Below are positions 8,127-16,196 of a stretch of 64,000 nt of DNA, piece after piece. The translations under genes were made by a program, and so were the position numbers. The notes under the pieces were generated by a model, which had not been told where the DNA came from, ran no database searches, and worked only from the letters and a program-made list of their open reading frames with translations. The number at the start of each line of letters is the position of its first letter. Within the stretch, counting starts at the first letter, position 1. Source of the DNA: Lachnospiraceae bacterium (GTDB lineage Bacteria; Bacillota; Clostridia; Lachnospirales; Lachnospiraceae); NCBI GenBank assembly GCA_022800815.1, contig JAAWRC010000019.1:1-64000 (forward strand), written 5' to 3'.

Positions 8127-9076
8127 GAGTGGGACGGATCCCTCCCTTTTTGCGGGGCTTGAGATTGCAGGAGAAAGGGAACTCTGTGAACGACATATGG
8201 GAAAATACCCGGTCTTGTCCGTCAGCCTGAAAGATGTTGCAGGAGGGGATTATGAAACGGCCCGTGAAAGCTTGGGGATCCTGCTCAGTGAACTGGCGGG
8301 GCGGTTCGCTTTTCTCATGCCTCCACAACGGCCTGAGGCTTCTGACACGTCTGCTCTGCAAGTATTACGGGACAAAAGTAATCGTCCTGATCGATGAATA
8401 TGACGTGCCCTTGGATAAAGCGTATCAAAACGGGCATTACCCGCAGATGGTGGAGCTGATCCGTTCCCTGCTCAGCCCGGTTCTCAAGACCAATGAGAGT
8501 CTGCGTTTTGCGGTGGTCACCAGGTGTCTCAGGATCGCCGGGGAGAGCATCTTTACGGGCTTGAATAATTTCAAGGTGAGGACGCTTTCGGATGCGGACT
8601 ATGCGGAGTATTTTGGCTTTACGGACGGGGAGGTCCGGTCCATGCTGCAATATTACGGGATCCCGGAAGCCTTTGGAAAGGTGAAAGAGTGGTACGACGG
8701 CTACTGTATCGGCCCGGTGGACATTTATTGTCCTTGGGACGTGCTGAACCAGTGTGACAGACTCCGCCTGTCCAAGGATGCGCCGATGGAGGCGCACTGG
8801 GAGAACAGCAGCAATGCCGCCAGACATATCTCTGGAGCGTTTTGTGGCGCTGTAAAAAATGGAAGAGGTCCTGAGGTTCAGGAGCTTTATAATGAATTCT
8901 TATCGGATTCTGTCAGCATCCGGGATACCTACGTGCGACGAGACATGAAAGAAAATTATTACCATGGGATGCTCTTTGGACTTTTGCAGGCGAAGGGAAA
9001 CTGGGCGGTAAAATCGAATGCAGAATCCGGCGCAGGCTATGCGGATATCCAGATTGAGATCCCGGCAGAAAAAACA
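8094..9076 (+). pseudogene. AAA-ATPase-like (DUF1703-type) protein, broken in several places
   Basis: The frame of 8094-8300 encodes DMLRSFFESGTDPSLF and MGKYPVLSVSLKDV. The next frame, from about 8310, encodes KYYGTKVIVLIDEYDVPLDK, the DEYD Walker B motif, and SDADYAEYFGFTDGEV. These are typical of the large Clostridia/Bacteroidetes family of AAA-ATPase-like proteins with a C-terminal PD-(D/E)XK domain. The Walker A region is missing upstream of 8094. A frameshift with loss of sequence lies near 8300. The match ends at ADIQIEIPAE, just before the catalytic EVK motif expected of the nuclease domain. The gene is therefore dead; its last frame reads into the MmcQ gene. Confidence 0.7.
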
Positions 9077-9088
9077 GGAGATAACCTT

Positions 9089-9847
9089 ATGAGACAGACC
9101 GTATTCGATCATATCAAAAAGAAATACAAAGTTTCTCCGGAATATCCCTGGGGGGACGACAATGCGGTTTTCCGCCATGGCGACAACAGGAAATGGTTCG
9201 CCCTTGTGATGCGGGTGGGGAGAGACAAGCTGGGCCTTCCCGGGGAGGAGGAGGCCTGGGTGGTCAATCTGAAGCTGGACGACCTGTTTTTCCGGGAAGC
9301 GCTCCTCGGGGAGGAGGGGATCCTTCCGGCCTGGCACATGAACAAGCGGCACTGGATCACCGTCCTTTTGGACGGCACGGTCCGGGAAGACACGGTTTTC
9401 GACCTGATCGACCGGAGCTTCCTGGCCACGGCGTCGGCGAAGAAGAAGGAGAAGTTCCGCCCGCCCCAGGAATGGGTGGTTCCCGCCAATCCGAAGTATT
9501 ACGATATCGAGCGTGCCTTCGAGGAGGCGGAGGAGATCGACTGGAAGCAGGGCAGGGGCATCAAAAAGGGGGACACGGTGTACATGTACGTGGCGGCCCC
9601 GGTGTCGGCCATCCTTTTTCGGTGCAGGGTGACGGAGACGGACATTCCGTATACTTATGCGGACAAGAACGTGGCCATGACGGCGCTGATGAAGATCAAA
9701 TTGCAGGGACGTTACCGTCCGGACCAGTTCCCCTTTGAAGTTTTGAAGGAAAAGTATGGGATCTTTGCGGTGAGGGGGCCGAGGGGGATTCCCCATTCCC
9801 TGAGCGAGGCCCTGAAGAGACAGGGGAAAGACCGAAAATATAGGTGA
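9089..9847 (+). CDS. MmcQ/YjbR family DNA-binding protein
   Basis: 252 residues from the ATG at 9089 (MRQTVFDHIKKKYKVSPEYPW), with AGGAG 8 nt upstream. The N-terminal half is the MmcQ/YjbR fold (SPEYPW, NAVFRHGDNRKWFALVM, LPAWHMNKRHWITVLLDG). The C-terminal part (KKGDTVYMYVAAPVSAILFRC, then FAVRGPRGIPHSL) looks like an EVE-type small beta-barrel. The family is proposed to bind DNA; no precise role is known. The frame is open back to 8234 because of the broken ATPase gene upstream, so a fused start is rejected. Confidence 0.8.
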   Translation: MRQTVFDHIKKKYKVSPEYPWGDDNAVFRHGDNRKWFALVMRVGRDKLGLPGEEEAWVVNLKLDDLFFREALLGEEGILPAWHMNKRHWITVLLDGTVREDTVFDLIDRSFLATASAKKKEKFRPPQEWVVPANPKYYDIERAFEEAEEIDWKQGRGIKKGDTVYMYVAAPVSAILFRCRVTETDIPYTYADKNVAMTALMKIKLQGRYRPDQFPFEVLKEKYGIFAVRGPRGIPHSLSEALKRQGKDRKYR

Positions 9848-10053
9848 TTGCGAAACCGCAAAACCGGGGAAGGATTCTGACGATTGCATCCAGGAAAAGC
9901 CCTTTGCGCCATGGAAATGAGACCATGGAAAACGGGAGGGCCGGAGCCCTCCTGTTTTCTGCGCTTATGGGCTCATTGGAATGTTTGGCGCAGCAGGCTT
10001 TGGATGGATCAATCGTCAGAATCCACTCTGCAATTTTGAGTTTCGCAATCACC
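9842..10053. repeat. Interspersed inverted-repeat element, copy A (full, 212 bp)
   Basis: Ends: GGTGATTGCGAAAC at 9843-9856 and GTTTCGCAATCACC at 10040-10053, a perfect 14-bp inverted repeat. Inner pair: GGATTCTGACGATTG at 9872-9886 with CAATCGTCAGAATCC at 10010-10024, a perfect 15 bp. Further pairs are TGCGCCA/TGGCGCA (9905-9911 with 9986-9992) and a central GGAGGGC-GCCCTCC hairpin. The whole can fold into one branched structure. It ends 26 nt before the ArsC-like start codon. Copy B is the same length. Confidence 0.85.
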
Positions 10054-10079
10054 GATCAGAAGAACAGGAGGAAAGGATC

Positions 10080-10433
10080 ATGAATATTTTTATCTGTTAC
10101 GACAGGTGCGGCACCTGCAGGAAGGCGGAGCAGTGGCTTAAGGAGAGGGGCGTCGCCTATGAGAAACGCCCCATCAAGGAGGAGAACCCTTCTTTTGAAG
10201 AATTGAGAGCCTGGTGGGAGAAGAGCGGCCTTCCGCTGAAGCGGTTCTTCAATACCAGCGGCCAGCTTTACAAGTCCATGAATTTAAAGGACAGGCTGAA
10301 GGAGATGGACGAGGAGGAGCAGCTTAAGCTCCTGGCGACGGACGGCATGCTGGTGAAGCGCCCGATTCTTTTGGCGGGGGAGAAGGTGCTGGTGGGATTT
10401 AAGGAGCCGGAATGGCAGGAAACGCTCAAGTGA
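10080..10433 (+). CDS. ArsC/Spx family reductase-like protein
   Basis: 117 residues. Thioredoxin-fold protein of the ArsC family with a CxxC motif (Cys10-Gly-Thr-Cys13) near the N-terminus, and RPILLAGEKVLVGF near the C-terminus (the RP before the cis-Pro loop typical of the family). Members act as arsenate reductases or as Spx-like RNA polymerase regulators; the sequence does not decide between them, and no ars genes are adjacent. The ATG at 10080 follows AGGAGG. The leader contains repeat copy A, and a very strong terminator follows. Confidence 0.85.
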   Translation: MNIFICYDRCGTCRKAEQWLKERGVAYEKRPIKEENPSFEELRAWWEKSGLPLKRFFNTSGQLYKSMNLKDRLKEMDEEEQLKLLATDGMLVKRPILLAGEKVLVGFKEPEWQETLK

Positions 10434-10440
10434 AGAATCG

Positions 10441-10489
10441 ATAATAAAACCGCCTCTGTTTTGACGAGAAACAGAGGCGGTTTTATTAT
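10441..10489. terminator. Strong bidirectional terminator
   Basis: A perfect 21-bp stem: 10441-10461 pairs with 10469-10489 around a 7-nt loop, with GC core CCGCCTCTG and A/T flanks on both sides, so it can act on either strand. Confidence 0.9.
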
Positions 10490-10819
10490 GATAGTAAAAA
10501 GGGAGGAGAGCTGAAGACAGCTCATGTTATGAAAAAAATATTGCGGCATTAGCACTGGCTGATGCTCCGAATATTGTCAGTTGTCATGGTCGGTGTTGCT
10601 TTGTCGCTGTTGTTTTGTTTATGGTTATAGTATATGGGGCAATCATGAAGAAATCGTGTTACTTCTGTAAAAAGATTTTGAATGATATTTGAACAAAATA
10701 TGAACGGATTGACGAAAGTTTATCAATCTGTCCGGGGAAGGGAAGATATTCTGCTTGTAAATACGGGTATAAAATGTTACCATGGTGTTAGCTGAAAACA
10801 TGGATTCTGAGGTGAGGAT
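10490..10819. other. Intergenic region, no supported gene
   Basis: About 330 bp, more AT-rich than the neighbours. A 22-codon hydrophobic frame (10562-10630, MLRILSVVMVGVALSLL...) has no ribosome binding site and is not called. A TATAAA at about 10771 could be part of the promoter of the next gene, without a convincing -35 box. Confidence 0.4.
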
Positions 10820-11938
10820 ATGGTAATCACGTACAAATGTCCGTCCTGCGGAGCGCCGATGCTGTTTGACCCGGAGCGCCAGAAGCTGTCCTGCGACCAC
10901 TGCGGTACGGAGCTTTCCGCAAAGGAGTACGAGGAGCGGTATGGAAAACCGATCCTGCGGGAAGAGACGGAAGAGGAAAAAGCGGCGGACCGCATGGATA
11001 CGGGGCCGGTGGAGACAGAGGAGGAGGGGGAGCGGGTCTCCTACGAGCGGGGCTCCACCATGCATGTGAAAAAATACCATTGCTCCTCCTGCGGGGCGGA
11101 GGTGGTCACCGACGAGACGACGGCGGCCTCCGTCTGCGGCTTCTGCGGGAGCCCGACGCTCCTTGAGGAACGGATGGAGGGGGCGAAGCGGCCGGAGCGG
11201 GTGATTCCCTTCCAGGTGACGAAGGAGCAGGCGGCGGAAAAATTCCGTGCCTGGACGAAGCGGGGGCTGTTCACGCCGGCCGGTTTTCGCAGCCAGAGCA
11301 CCATCGACAAGATCACCGGGATCTACGTGCCTTTCTGGCTGGTGGATTACCAGGCGAACGTGAGACTCCACGCCCGCTGCACCAGGACGAGGGTGACCCG
11401 TTCCAAGGATACGGAATACATATACACGGATCATTACGACGTAAGGCGGAACGTGGATGCGGGCTATGAGAAGATTCCCATGGACGCCTCGGAGAAGATG
11501 GACGACGAGACCATGGATCTCTTGGAACCGTTTCACTATCAGGATTTAAAGCCTTTCGAGCTTCCCTACCTGTCCGGGTATTTGGCGGACGTTTACTCCT
11601 ATACGGAGAAGGACATGGAGGGCCGGGGAAAGCACCGGGTCCGGGAGTATGCCCTGGCGGCGGCCAGGGGGAGCATTTCCGGCTACAGCGGCGTGAACGT
11701 GGTGGACCAGCGGCTTAGGATCGACGAGACGGGAGCCGAGTACGTGATGCTTCCCGTGTGGATGCTCAATTACCGCTATCAGGGAAAAAATTATCAGTTT
11801 GCCATCAACGGGCAGACCGGGAAGCTGGTGGGAACCCTGCCCCTCAGCAAGGGCAGGATGCTCGGATGGTGGGCGGGACTCACGGCGGGGCTGTTTACGG
11901 TGGTCACGGTGATTTCGGTGATAGGAGGGCTGTTATGA
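10820..11938 (+). CDS. Zinc-ribbon membrane protein, YdjG-like
   Basis: 372 residues. Two zinc ribbons are visible: Cys7/Cys10 with Cys25/Cys28 (CPSC, CDHC), and a second pair near residues 90-115 (CSSC, CGFC). A long beta-rich region follows (IYVPFWLVDYQANVRLHARC), then one C-terminal membrane helix (WWAGLTAGLFTVVTVISVIG). It overlaps the TPM-domain gene by ATGA. In Bacillus subtilis the ydjFGHI locus pairs such a protein (YdjG) with a TPM protein (YdjH), an SPFH protein and a PspA homologue in a membrane-stress complex. Here only the G-H pair is seen. Confidence 0.7.
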   Translation: MVITYKCPSCGAPMLFDPERQKLSCDHCGTELSAKEYEERYGKPILREETEEEKAADRMDTGPVETEEEGERVSYERGSTMHVKKYHCSSCGAEVVTDETTAASVCGFCGSPTLLEERMEGAKRPERVIPFQVTKEQAAEKFRAWTKRGLFTPAGFRSQSTIDKITGIYVPFWLVDYQANVRLHARCTRTRVTRSKDTEYIYTDHYDVRRNVDAGYEKIPMDASEKMDDETMDLLEPFHYQDLKPFELPYLSGYLADVYSYTEKDMEGRGKHRVREYALAAARGSISGYSGVNVVDQRLRIDETGAEYVMLPVWMLNYRYQGKNYQFAINGQTGKLVGTLPLSKGRMLGWWAGLTAGLFTVVTVISVIGGLL

Positions 11939-12825
11939 AGGGCGACGGGAGGGCTGTCACAGGGAGATCCTGGGGAAGGCGGCTGCTTGCCGTGCTGGCG
12001 GTGGCCGCCGTCCTCGGGCTTGCCTGTGGGTTTGACAGCCAGGAACGGAAGGTTTATGACGACGGGGAATTACTGACGGAGGCCGAGGAGAACGAGCTGC
12101 AGGAGCTTCTGGTGAAGACGGCGGAGCGCACGGAGCAGGACCTGGTCATCGTGACCGCCCGGGACAACGGGGGAAAAGAAGCCAGGGACTACGCCGATGA
12201 CTTTTATGACGAGCACGGCTTTGGCTACGAGAAGGAGAACGGCTCCGGCGTCCTGTTTCTGATCGACATGGACGCCCGCACCTTTTATATCAGCACGGCG
12301 GGGACGGCCATCGGGAAGTACACGGACGCGGAGATCAATGACACGCTGGATGCGGTCATGCCCGACATGCGGGCCGGAGACTATGCGGGCGCCTGTTTCA
12401 CCTTTGTCTCGGAGGCGGAGCGGTTTCTGACGGGCGGTGAGACTGGGGATAACGGGTATTATGACAAAAAAGAGGACCGGTTTGTGGAATATCCCGCCGC
12501 AAAGGAGGAGCCGGGCTGGAAGAAGGCGGTTTCACCGAGGCGGCTGGCGATCGTGTTTTCCATTTCGGCGGCGGTTTCGGCCTTCGTGGTCCTGATCATT
12601 TCCTGGAACCGGAAAACCAAGATGAGCGTGAACGGCGGCACCTACATGAAAGACGGCGGTCTGCAGTTTCGGGAGCGGAGCGACCGGTTTACCCACACGA
12701 CGGTGGTGACCCGCCAGATTCCGAAGGACAATGGGGGAAGCGGGGGCGGAGGGGGCCGCAGCCACAGCTCGTCCCATACCAGCAGCAGCGGCCGGAGCCA
12801 TGGAGGCGGGGGCCGGAGCTTTTAG
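11935..12825 (+). CDS. TPM-domain membrane protein, YdjH-like
   Basis: 296 residues from ATG 11935 (4-nt overlap with the upstream stop). An N-terminal hydrophobic signal (about 15-32) is followed by a TPM domain (about 40-165: VYDDGELLTEAEENELQELL, ... YEKENGSGVLFLIDMDARTFYI), then a second membrane helix (about 200-222) and a Gly/Ser/His-rich tail (SGGGGGRSHSSS). TPM domains are extracytoplasmic in many membrane proteins. The tight coupling to the zinc-ribbon gene suggests one complex. Confidence 0.75.
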   Translation: MKGDGRAVTGRSWGRRLLAVLAVAAVLGLACGFDSQERKVYDDGELLTEAEENELQELLVKTAERTEQDLVIVTARDNGGKEARDYADDFYDEHGFGYEKENGSGVLFLIDMDARTFYISTAGTAIGKYTDAEINDTLDAVMPDMRAGDYAGACFTFVSEAERFLTGGETGDNGYYDKKEDRFVEYPAAKEEPGWKKAVSPRRLAIVFSISAAVSAFVVLIISWNRKTKMSVNGGTYMKDGGLQFRERSDRFTHTTVVTRQIPKDNGGSGGGGGRSHSSSHTSSSGRSHGGGGRSF

Positions 12826-12856
12826 CGGATGCACGGCGGTTGCCTGAACAATATAT

Positions 12857-13068
12857 AGGCAATTGTGAAACCGTAAAACATGGGAAGGATTCTGACAATT
12901 GCATCCAGGAAAAGTCCTCTGCGCCATGGAAAGGAGACCATGGAAAACGGGAGGGCGGGAGCCCGACTGTTTTCTGCGCTTATGGGCTCATTGGAATGGT
13001 TGGCGCTGCAGGCTTTGGATGGATCAATTGTCAGAATCCACTCGACAATTTCACGTTTCGCAATTGCA
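12857..13068. repeat. Interspersed inverted-repeat element, copy B (full, 212 bp)
   Basis: Same length and layout as copy A. Ends GGCAATTGTGAAAC (12858-12871) and GTTTCGCAATTGC (13055-13067). Inner pair GATTCTGACAATTG with CAATTGTCAGAATC. Compared with A, the inner pair changed from CGATTG/CAATCG to CAATTG/CAATTG, keeping pairing on both arms. It ends 30 nt before the cyclophilin start codon. Confidence 0.85.
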
Positions 13069-13098
13069 TGTGAACAAAAAGAAAGGAAACGGAGAACA

Positions 13099-13626
13099 AT
13101 GGAAGAGAGAAAGAACCCGGTAGTGACGATTGAGATGGAGAACGGAGGCGTGATCAAGGCGGAGCTTTATCCGGAGGTCGCCCCCAACACGGTGAACAAT
13201 TTTATCAGTCTGGTGAAGAAGGGCTTTTATGACGACCTGATCTTTCACCGGGTGATCCGGGGCTTCATGATTCAGGGGGGCTGCCCGCTGGGGCAGGGCA
13301 CCGGAGGCCCCGGCTATCAGATCAAAGGGGAATTTTCGATCAACGGCGTGAAAAACGATCTGGCCCATGATCCCGGCGTGCTCTCCATGGCAAGGGCCAT
13401 GCATCCGGATTCGGCGGGCTCCCAGTTTTTCATCATGCATGAGAAGTCCCCTCACTTGGACGGACAGTATGCGGCCTTCGGGAAGGTGATCGAGGGCATG
13501 GAAGTGGTGAACGCCATTGCGGCCACGCCGACCGGTTATGCCGACCGGCCGTTGGATGAGCAGAGGATGAAATGCGTGACGGTGGAGACCTTCGGAGTGG
13601 ATTATCCGGAGCCGGAGAAGTGCTGA
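13099..13626 (+). CDS. Cyclophilin-type peptidyl-prolyl isomerase
   Basis: 175 residues. Speeds cis-trans isomerisation at proline in protein folding. Cyclophilin motifs are clear: [43 protein letters not shown] and [14 protein letters not shown]. There is no signal peptide, so the enzyme is probably cytosolic. The ATG at 13099 follows a GGAG-type site; the open frame upstream is the repeat element and is not coding. Confidence 0.95.
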   Translation: MEERKNPVVTIEMENGGVIKAELYPEVAPNTVNNFISLVKKGFYDDLIFHRVIRGFMIQGGCPLGQGTGGPGYQIKGEFSINGVKNDLAHDPGVLSMARAMHPDSAGSQFFIMHEKSPHLDGQYAAFGKVIEGMEVVNAIAATPTGYADRPLDEQRMKCVTVETFGVDYPEPEKC

Positions 13627-13686
13627 CGAGATGCGGTGCAGCAGGGGAACGAACGGCAGGGTCTCGGGCGGAAAGGAGAAAACGGC

Positions 13687-13842
13687 ATGGAGGTCTTAAG
13701 TATGACAGATAAACAGTGGAAGGGATGGCTCAGAAGATTCAAGAGAGACCTGGAGGAGTTAAAGAACGAGAGGGACGAGAAAAAGAGGGACAGGAAACTG
13801 GACATCATGCTTGAAGAGATCCGGCAGGATTTAGAAGATTAG
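13687..13842 (+). CDS. Small charged coiled-coil protein, unknown function
   Basis: 51 residues (MEVLSMTDKQWKGWLRRF...), with AAAGGAG 7-8 nt before ATG 13687; MTDKQW at 13702 with GGAGG upstream is an alternative start. It is almost wholly helical and charged (DLEELKNERDEKKRDRKLD), ending EEIRQDLED. No domain recognised. It lies 60 nt after cyclophilin and 25 nt before the amidohydrolase, probably in one operon. Confidence 0.6.
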   Translation: MEVLSMTDKQWKGWLRRFKRDLEELKNERDEKKRDRKLDIMLEEIRQDLED

Positions 13843-13867
13843 GGGAAGCCGAAAGGCGGGGAAACGT

Positions 13868-15145
13868 ATGAATATTGAGATCAGAAAAGAAGCGCAGGGG
13901 CTCCACAGCTACGTGGTAAACCTGCGGAAGCATTTCCACCAGCACCCGGAGCTCTCGCTGGAGGAATGGGAGACGTCGAAACGGATTCAGGAGGAGCTCA
14001 CGGAGATCGGTGTTCCGGTCACTCCGGTGGCGGAGACGGGGGTCATCGGGCTGATTGGCTCGGGAGGGCCGGTGATCGCGCTGCGCGCGGACATCGACGC
14101 CCTGAAGGTGGAAGAGCAGAATGACATCGTGTATAAGTCCTGCGTGCCGGGAGTCATGCATGCCTGCGGGCACGATGCTCACACGGCGGCGCTGTTGGGG
14201 GCGGCGAGGATTTTAAAGGCCCACGAGGATGAGCTGAACTGTACGGTGAAGCTGATCTTCCAGCCCGGCGAGGAGGTTTCCAAGGGAGCCAAAATGATCC
14301 TGGAAGCCGGACACCTGGACCATGTGGAGCAGATTTTCGGCCTTCACGTGTTTGCGGACATTCCGGTTGGCTATGTGAACATCGAGCCGGGGCCCAGGAT
14401 GGCGGAATCCGATTATTTTAAAATTACCATCAAGGGCCGGCAGGGGCACGCCGGGAAGCCGCAGCAGTGCGTAGATGCGACGGTGGCGGCGGCGGCGATG
14501 ATCCTGAATCTCCAGCAGATCGTCAGCCGGGAGACCAATCCCATCGACTCGGCGGTGGTGACCATCGGGCACGTGGAGTGCGGGACCGTGCGGAACGTCA
14601 TCGCCGGCTCGGCGGTTCTGGAAGGGACGGTCCGGACCTTCTCCAGGGAGGAGGGCAGGCGGATCAAGAACGCAGTCAAGCGGGTGGCCATGGGGACGGC
14701 CGCCACCTATCATGCGACCGCAAACGTGGAATACAATCTTTCCGCCCACCCGGCGGTGGACAACGACCTGGACGTGGCGGAGATCGCCTTCTCCGGTGCG
14801 GCACAGGTGTTTGACCGGAAGGCGTTCCTGGATGTGCCCAAAATGATGCTGGGCGAGGATTTCTCCGTGTATCAGCAGCGGGTTCCCGGGGCTTTCGCCT
14901 TCATCGGCGCCGGCAACGAGGAGATGGGGCGGGCCTATCCCAACCACCACGAGAAGTTCAACATCGACGAGGATGCCGTGACCAATTCCGTCATGATGTA
15001 TCTCGCCTACGTGCAGGAGTACGTGAACCGGAAGGAGCAGGAGGCGAAAGGGAAGGGGACCGGCTCCGAGCGGAAGGCGGCTGCGCAGGAAGGGGGACTG
15101 TTCGGAAGGTTCCAGAAGATGCGCAGGGAGCGGGAGAGGAAGTAG
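13868..15145 (+). CDS. M20 family amidohydrolase (N-acyl-amino-acid/hippurate hydrolase type)
   Basis: 425 residues. Zinc/cobalt amidohydrolase that removes acyl groups from amino acids or similar amides. Metal-binding and catalytic motifs are visible: HFHQHPELS (22-30), HACGHDAHTA (98-107) and FQPGEEVSKGAK, with the lid dimerisation domain (RQGHAGKPQQCVDA) in the middle. The last 35 residues (NRKEQEAKGKGTG... RRERERK) are a charged extension beyond the usual length of about 390. The substrate is not predictable. Confidence 0.9.
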   Translation: MNIEIRKEAQGLHSYVVNLRKHFHQHPELSLEEWETSKRIQEELTEIGVPVTPVAETGVIGLIGSGGPVIALRADIDALKVEEQNDIVYKSCVPGVMHACGHDAHTAALLGAARILKAHEDELNCTVKLIFQPGEEVSKGAKMILEAGHLDHVEQIFGLHVFADIPVGYVNIEPGPRMAESDYFKITIKGRQGHAGKPQQCVDATVAAAAMILNLQQIVSRETNPIDSAVVTIGHVECGTVRNVIAGSAVLEGTVRTFSREEGRRIKNAVKRVAMGTAATYHATANVEYNLSAHPAVDNDLDVAEIAFSGAAQVFDRKAFLDVPKMMLGEDFSVYQQRVPGAFAFIGAGNEEMGRAYPNHHEKFNIDEDAVTNSVMMYLAYVQEYVNRKEQEAKGKGTGSERKAAAQEGGLFGRFQKMRRERERK

Positions 15146-15158
15146 GAGAGGAACTGCG

Positions 15159-15239
15159 GGCGGGGCCCACATATTGTCCAACGCAAACCCGACTGAGAAT
15201 CGTTGATGGTTTGCTAATGGAAAATATGTGGGCCCCGCC
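15159..15239. repeat. 17-bp perfect inverted repeat between M20 gene and ispE
   Basis: GGCGGGGCCCACATATT at 15159-15175 is the exact reverse complement of 15223-15239. An inner GCAAAC/GTTTGC pair lies at 15183-15188 and 15209-15214. No T-run follows, so a simple terminator is uncertain. It is unrelated in sequence to repeats A-E and occurs once in the window. Confidence 0.7.
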
Positions 15240-15247
15240 AAAATTTA

Positions 15248-15277
15248 TTGTATTTTGGGGGGGACATGTGTTATACT
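15248..15277 (+). promoter_or_regulatory. Candidate promoter for ispE
   Basis: TTGTAT near 15248 and TATACT near 15272 with an 18-bp spacer that contains a run of seven G. Confidence 0.45.
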
Positions 15278-15305
15278 GTGGATACAAAATACTTTGGAGT
15301 ACAAT

Positions 15306-16193
15306 ATGAGAGACGAAATCAATCTGAGGGCTTACGGGAAGATCAACCTGGGCCTGGACGTGACCGGGAAACGTCCGGACGGATACCACGAGGTCAGGAT
15401 GGTCATGCAGAACGTGAGCCTTTATGACAGTGTGAGGATCGGGATGAGGCGGGCCCCGGGGATCGGAGTTCGGACAAACCTTCCTTTTCTCCCCACGGGG
15501 TCGGACAATCTGGTCCACCGGGCGGCGAAGCTTCTGATGGACGAGTTCGGTATCGAGGAAGGGATTTCTATTTCTTTGTATAAGAAGATACCTGTGGCGG
15601 CCGGCATGGCGGGCGGCAGCAGCGATGCGGCGGCGGTCCTGGTGGGGATGAACCGCATGTTCCGACTGGGGCTTTCCAAAAAGAAGCTGATGGAGCGGGG
15701 GGTGAAGCTGGGAGCCGACGTTCCCTACTGCATCATGAGGGGGACGGCCCTGGCGGAGGGAATCGGTGAGCGTCTGACACCGCTTCCGTCCATGCCGGAA
15801 TGCGTTCTCCTTTTGGCCAAGCCGCCGGTCAGCGTCTCTACCAGATTCGTGTACGGGAATTTGAAGGCGGACAGCCTTCCCTCCCATCCGGACATCGACG
15901 GGATTCTGGGGGGGCTGGAGAGAAGAGACCTGGCCGGGATCGCCTCCTGCCTGGGAAACGTGCTGGAGACGGTGACGATCCCCGCTTATCCCATGATTCA
16001 GGAGATTAAGGATCAGATGAAGGAGGCCGGTGCGCTGGCGGCCCTCATGAGTGGGAGCGGGCCGACGGTGTTCGGGATTTTTACAGAACGGGAAAAAGCT
16101 ATGGGCGCTGAGAGGCGGATACGGGACGGCGGGCTGGCCAGGCAGATTTACATGGTGAGGCCCTTTCATGTAGACGGGCGTAATCGGAGGTAG
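15306..16193 (+). CDS. ispE: 4-diphosphocytidyl-2-C-methyl-D-erythritol kinase
   Basis: 295 residues from ATG 15306 (MRDEINLRAYGKINLGLDV). GHMP-family kinase that phosphorylates CDP-methylerythritol in the non-mevalonate isoprenoid pathway. The N-terminal AYGKINLGLDVTGKRPDGYHEV segment, the ATP-binding loop PVAAGMAGGSSDAAAVL and the C-terminal MSGSGPTVFGIF are diagnostic. The GntR regulator gene follows after 3 nt, so they are co-transcribed. Confidence 0.95.
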   Translation: MRDEINLRAYGKINLGLDVTGKRPDGYHEVRMVMQNVSLYDSVRIGMRRAPGIGVRTNLPFLPTGSDNLVHRAAKLLMDEFGIEEGISISLYKKIPVAAGMAGGSSDAAAVLVGMNRMFRLGLSKKKLMERGVKLGADVPYCIMRGTALAEGIGERLTPLPSMPECVLLLAKPPVSVSTRFVYGNLKADSLPSHPDIDGILGGLERRDLAGIASCLGNVLETVTIPAYPMIQEIKDQMKEAGALAALMSGSGPTVFGIFTEREKAMGAERRIRDGGLARQIYMVRPFHVDGRNRR

Positions 16194-16196
16194 GAC

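Noticed and set aside
8234-9847. Natural fusion of an AAA-ATPase with an MmcQ/YjbR protein
   Set aside because: The ATPase part lacks Walker A and its nuclease end and needs a frameshift, while MmcQ has its own ribosome binding site and start.
10562-10630. 22-codon hydrophobic peptide
   Set aside because: No ribosome binding site and no family; too short to support.
12880-13098. N-terminal extension of cyclophilin
   Set aside because: The extra codons are repeat copy B read as protein.
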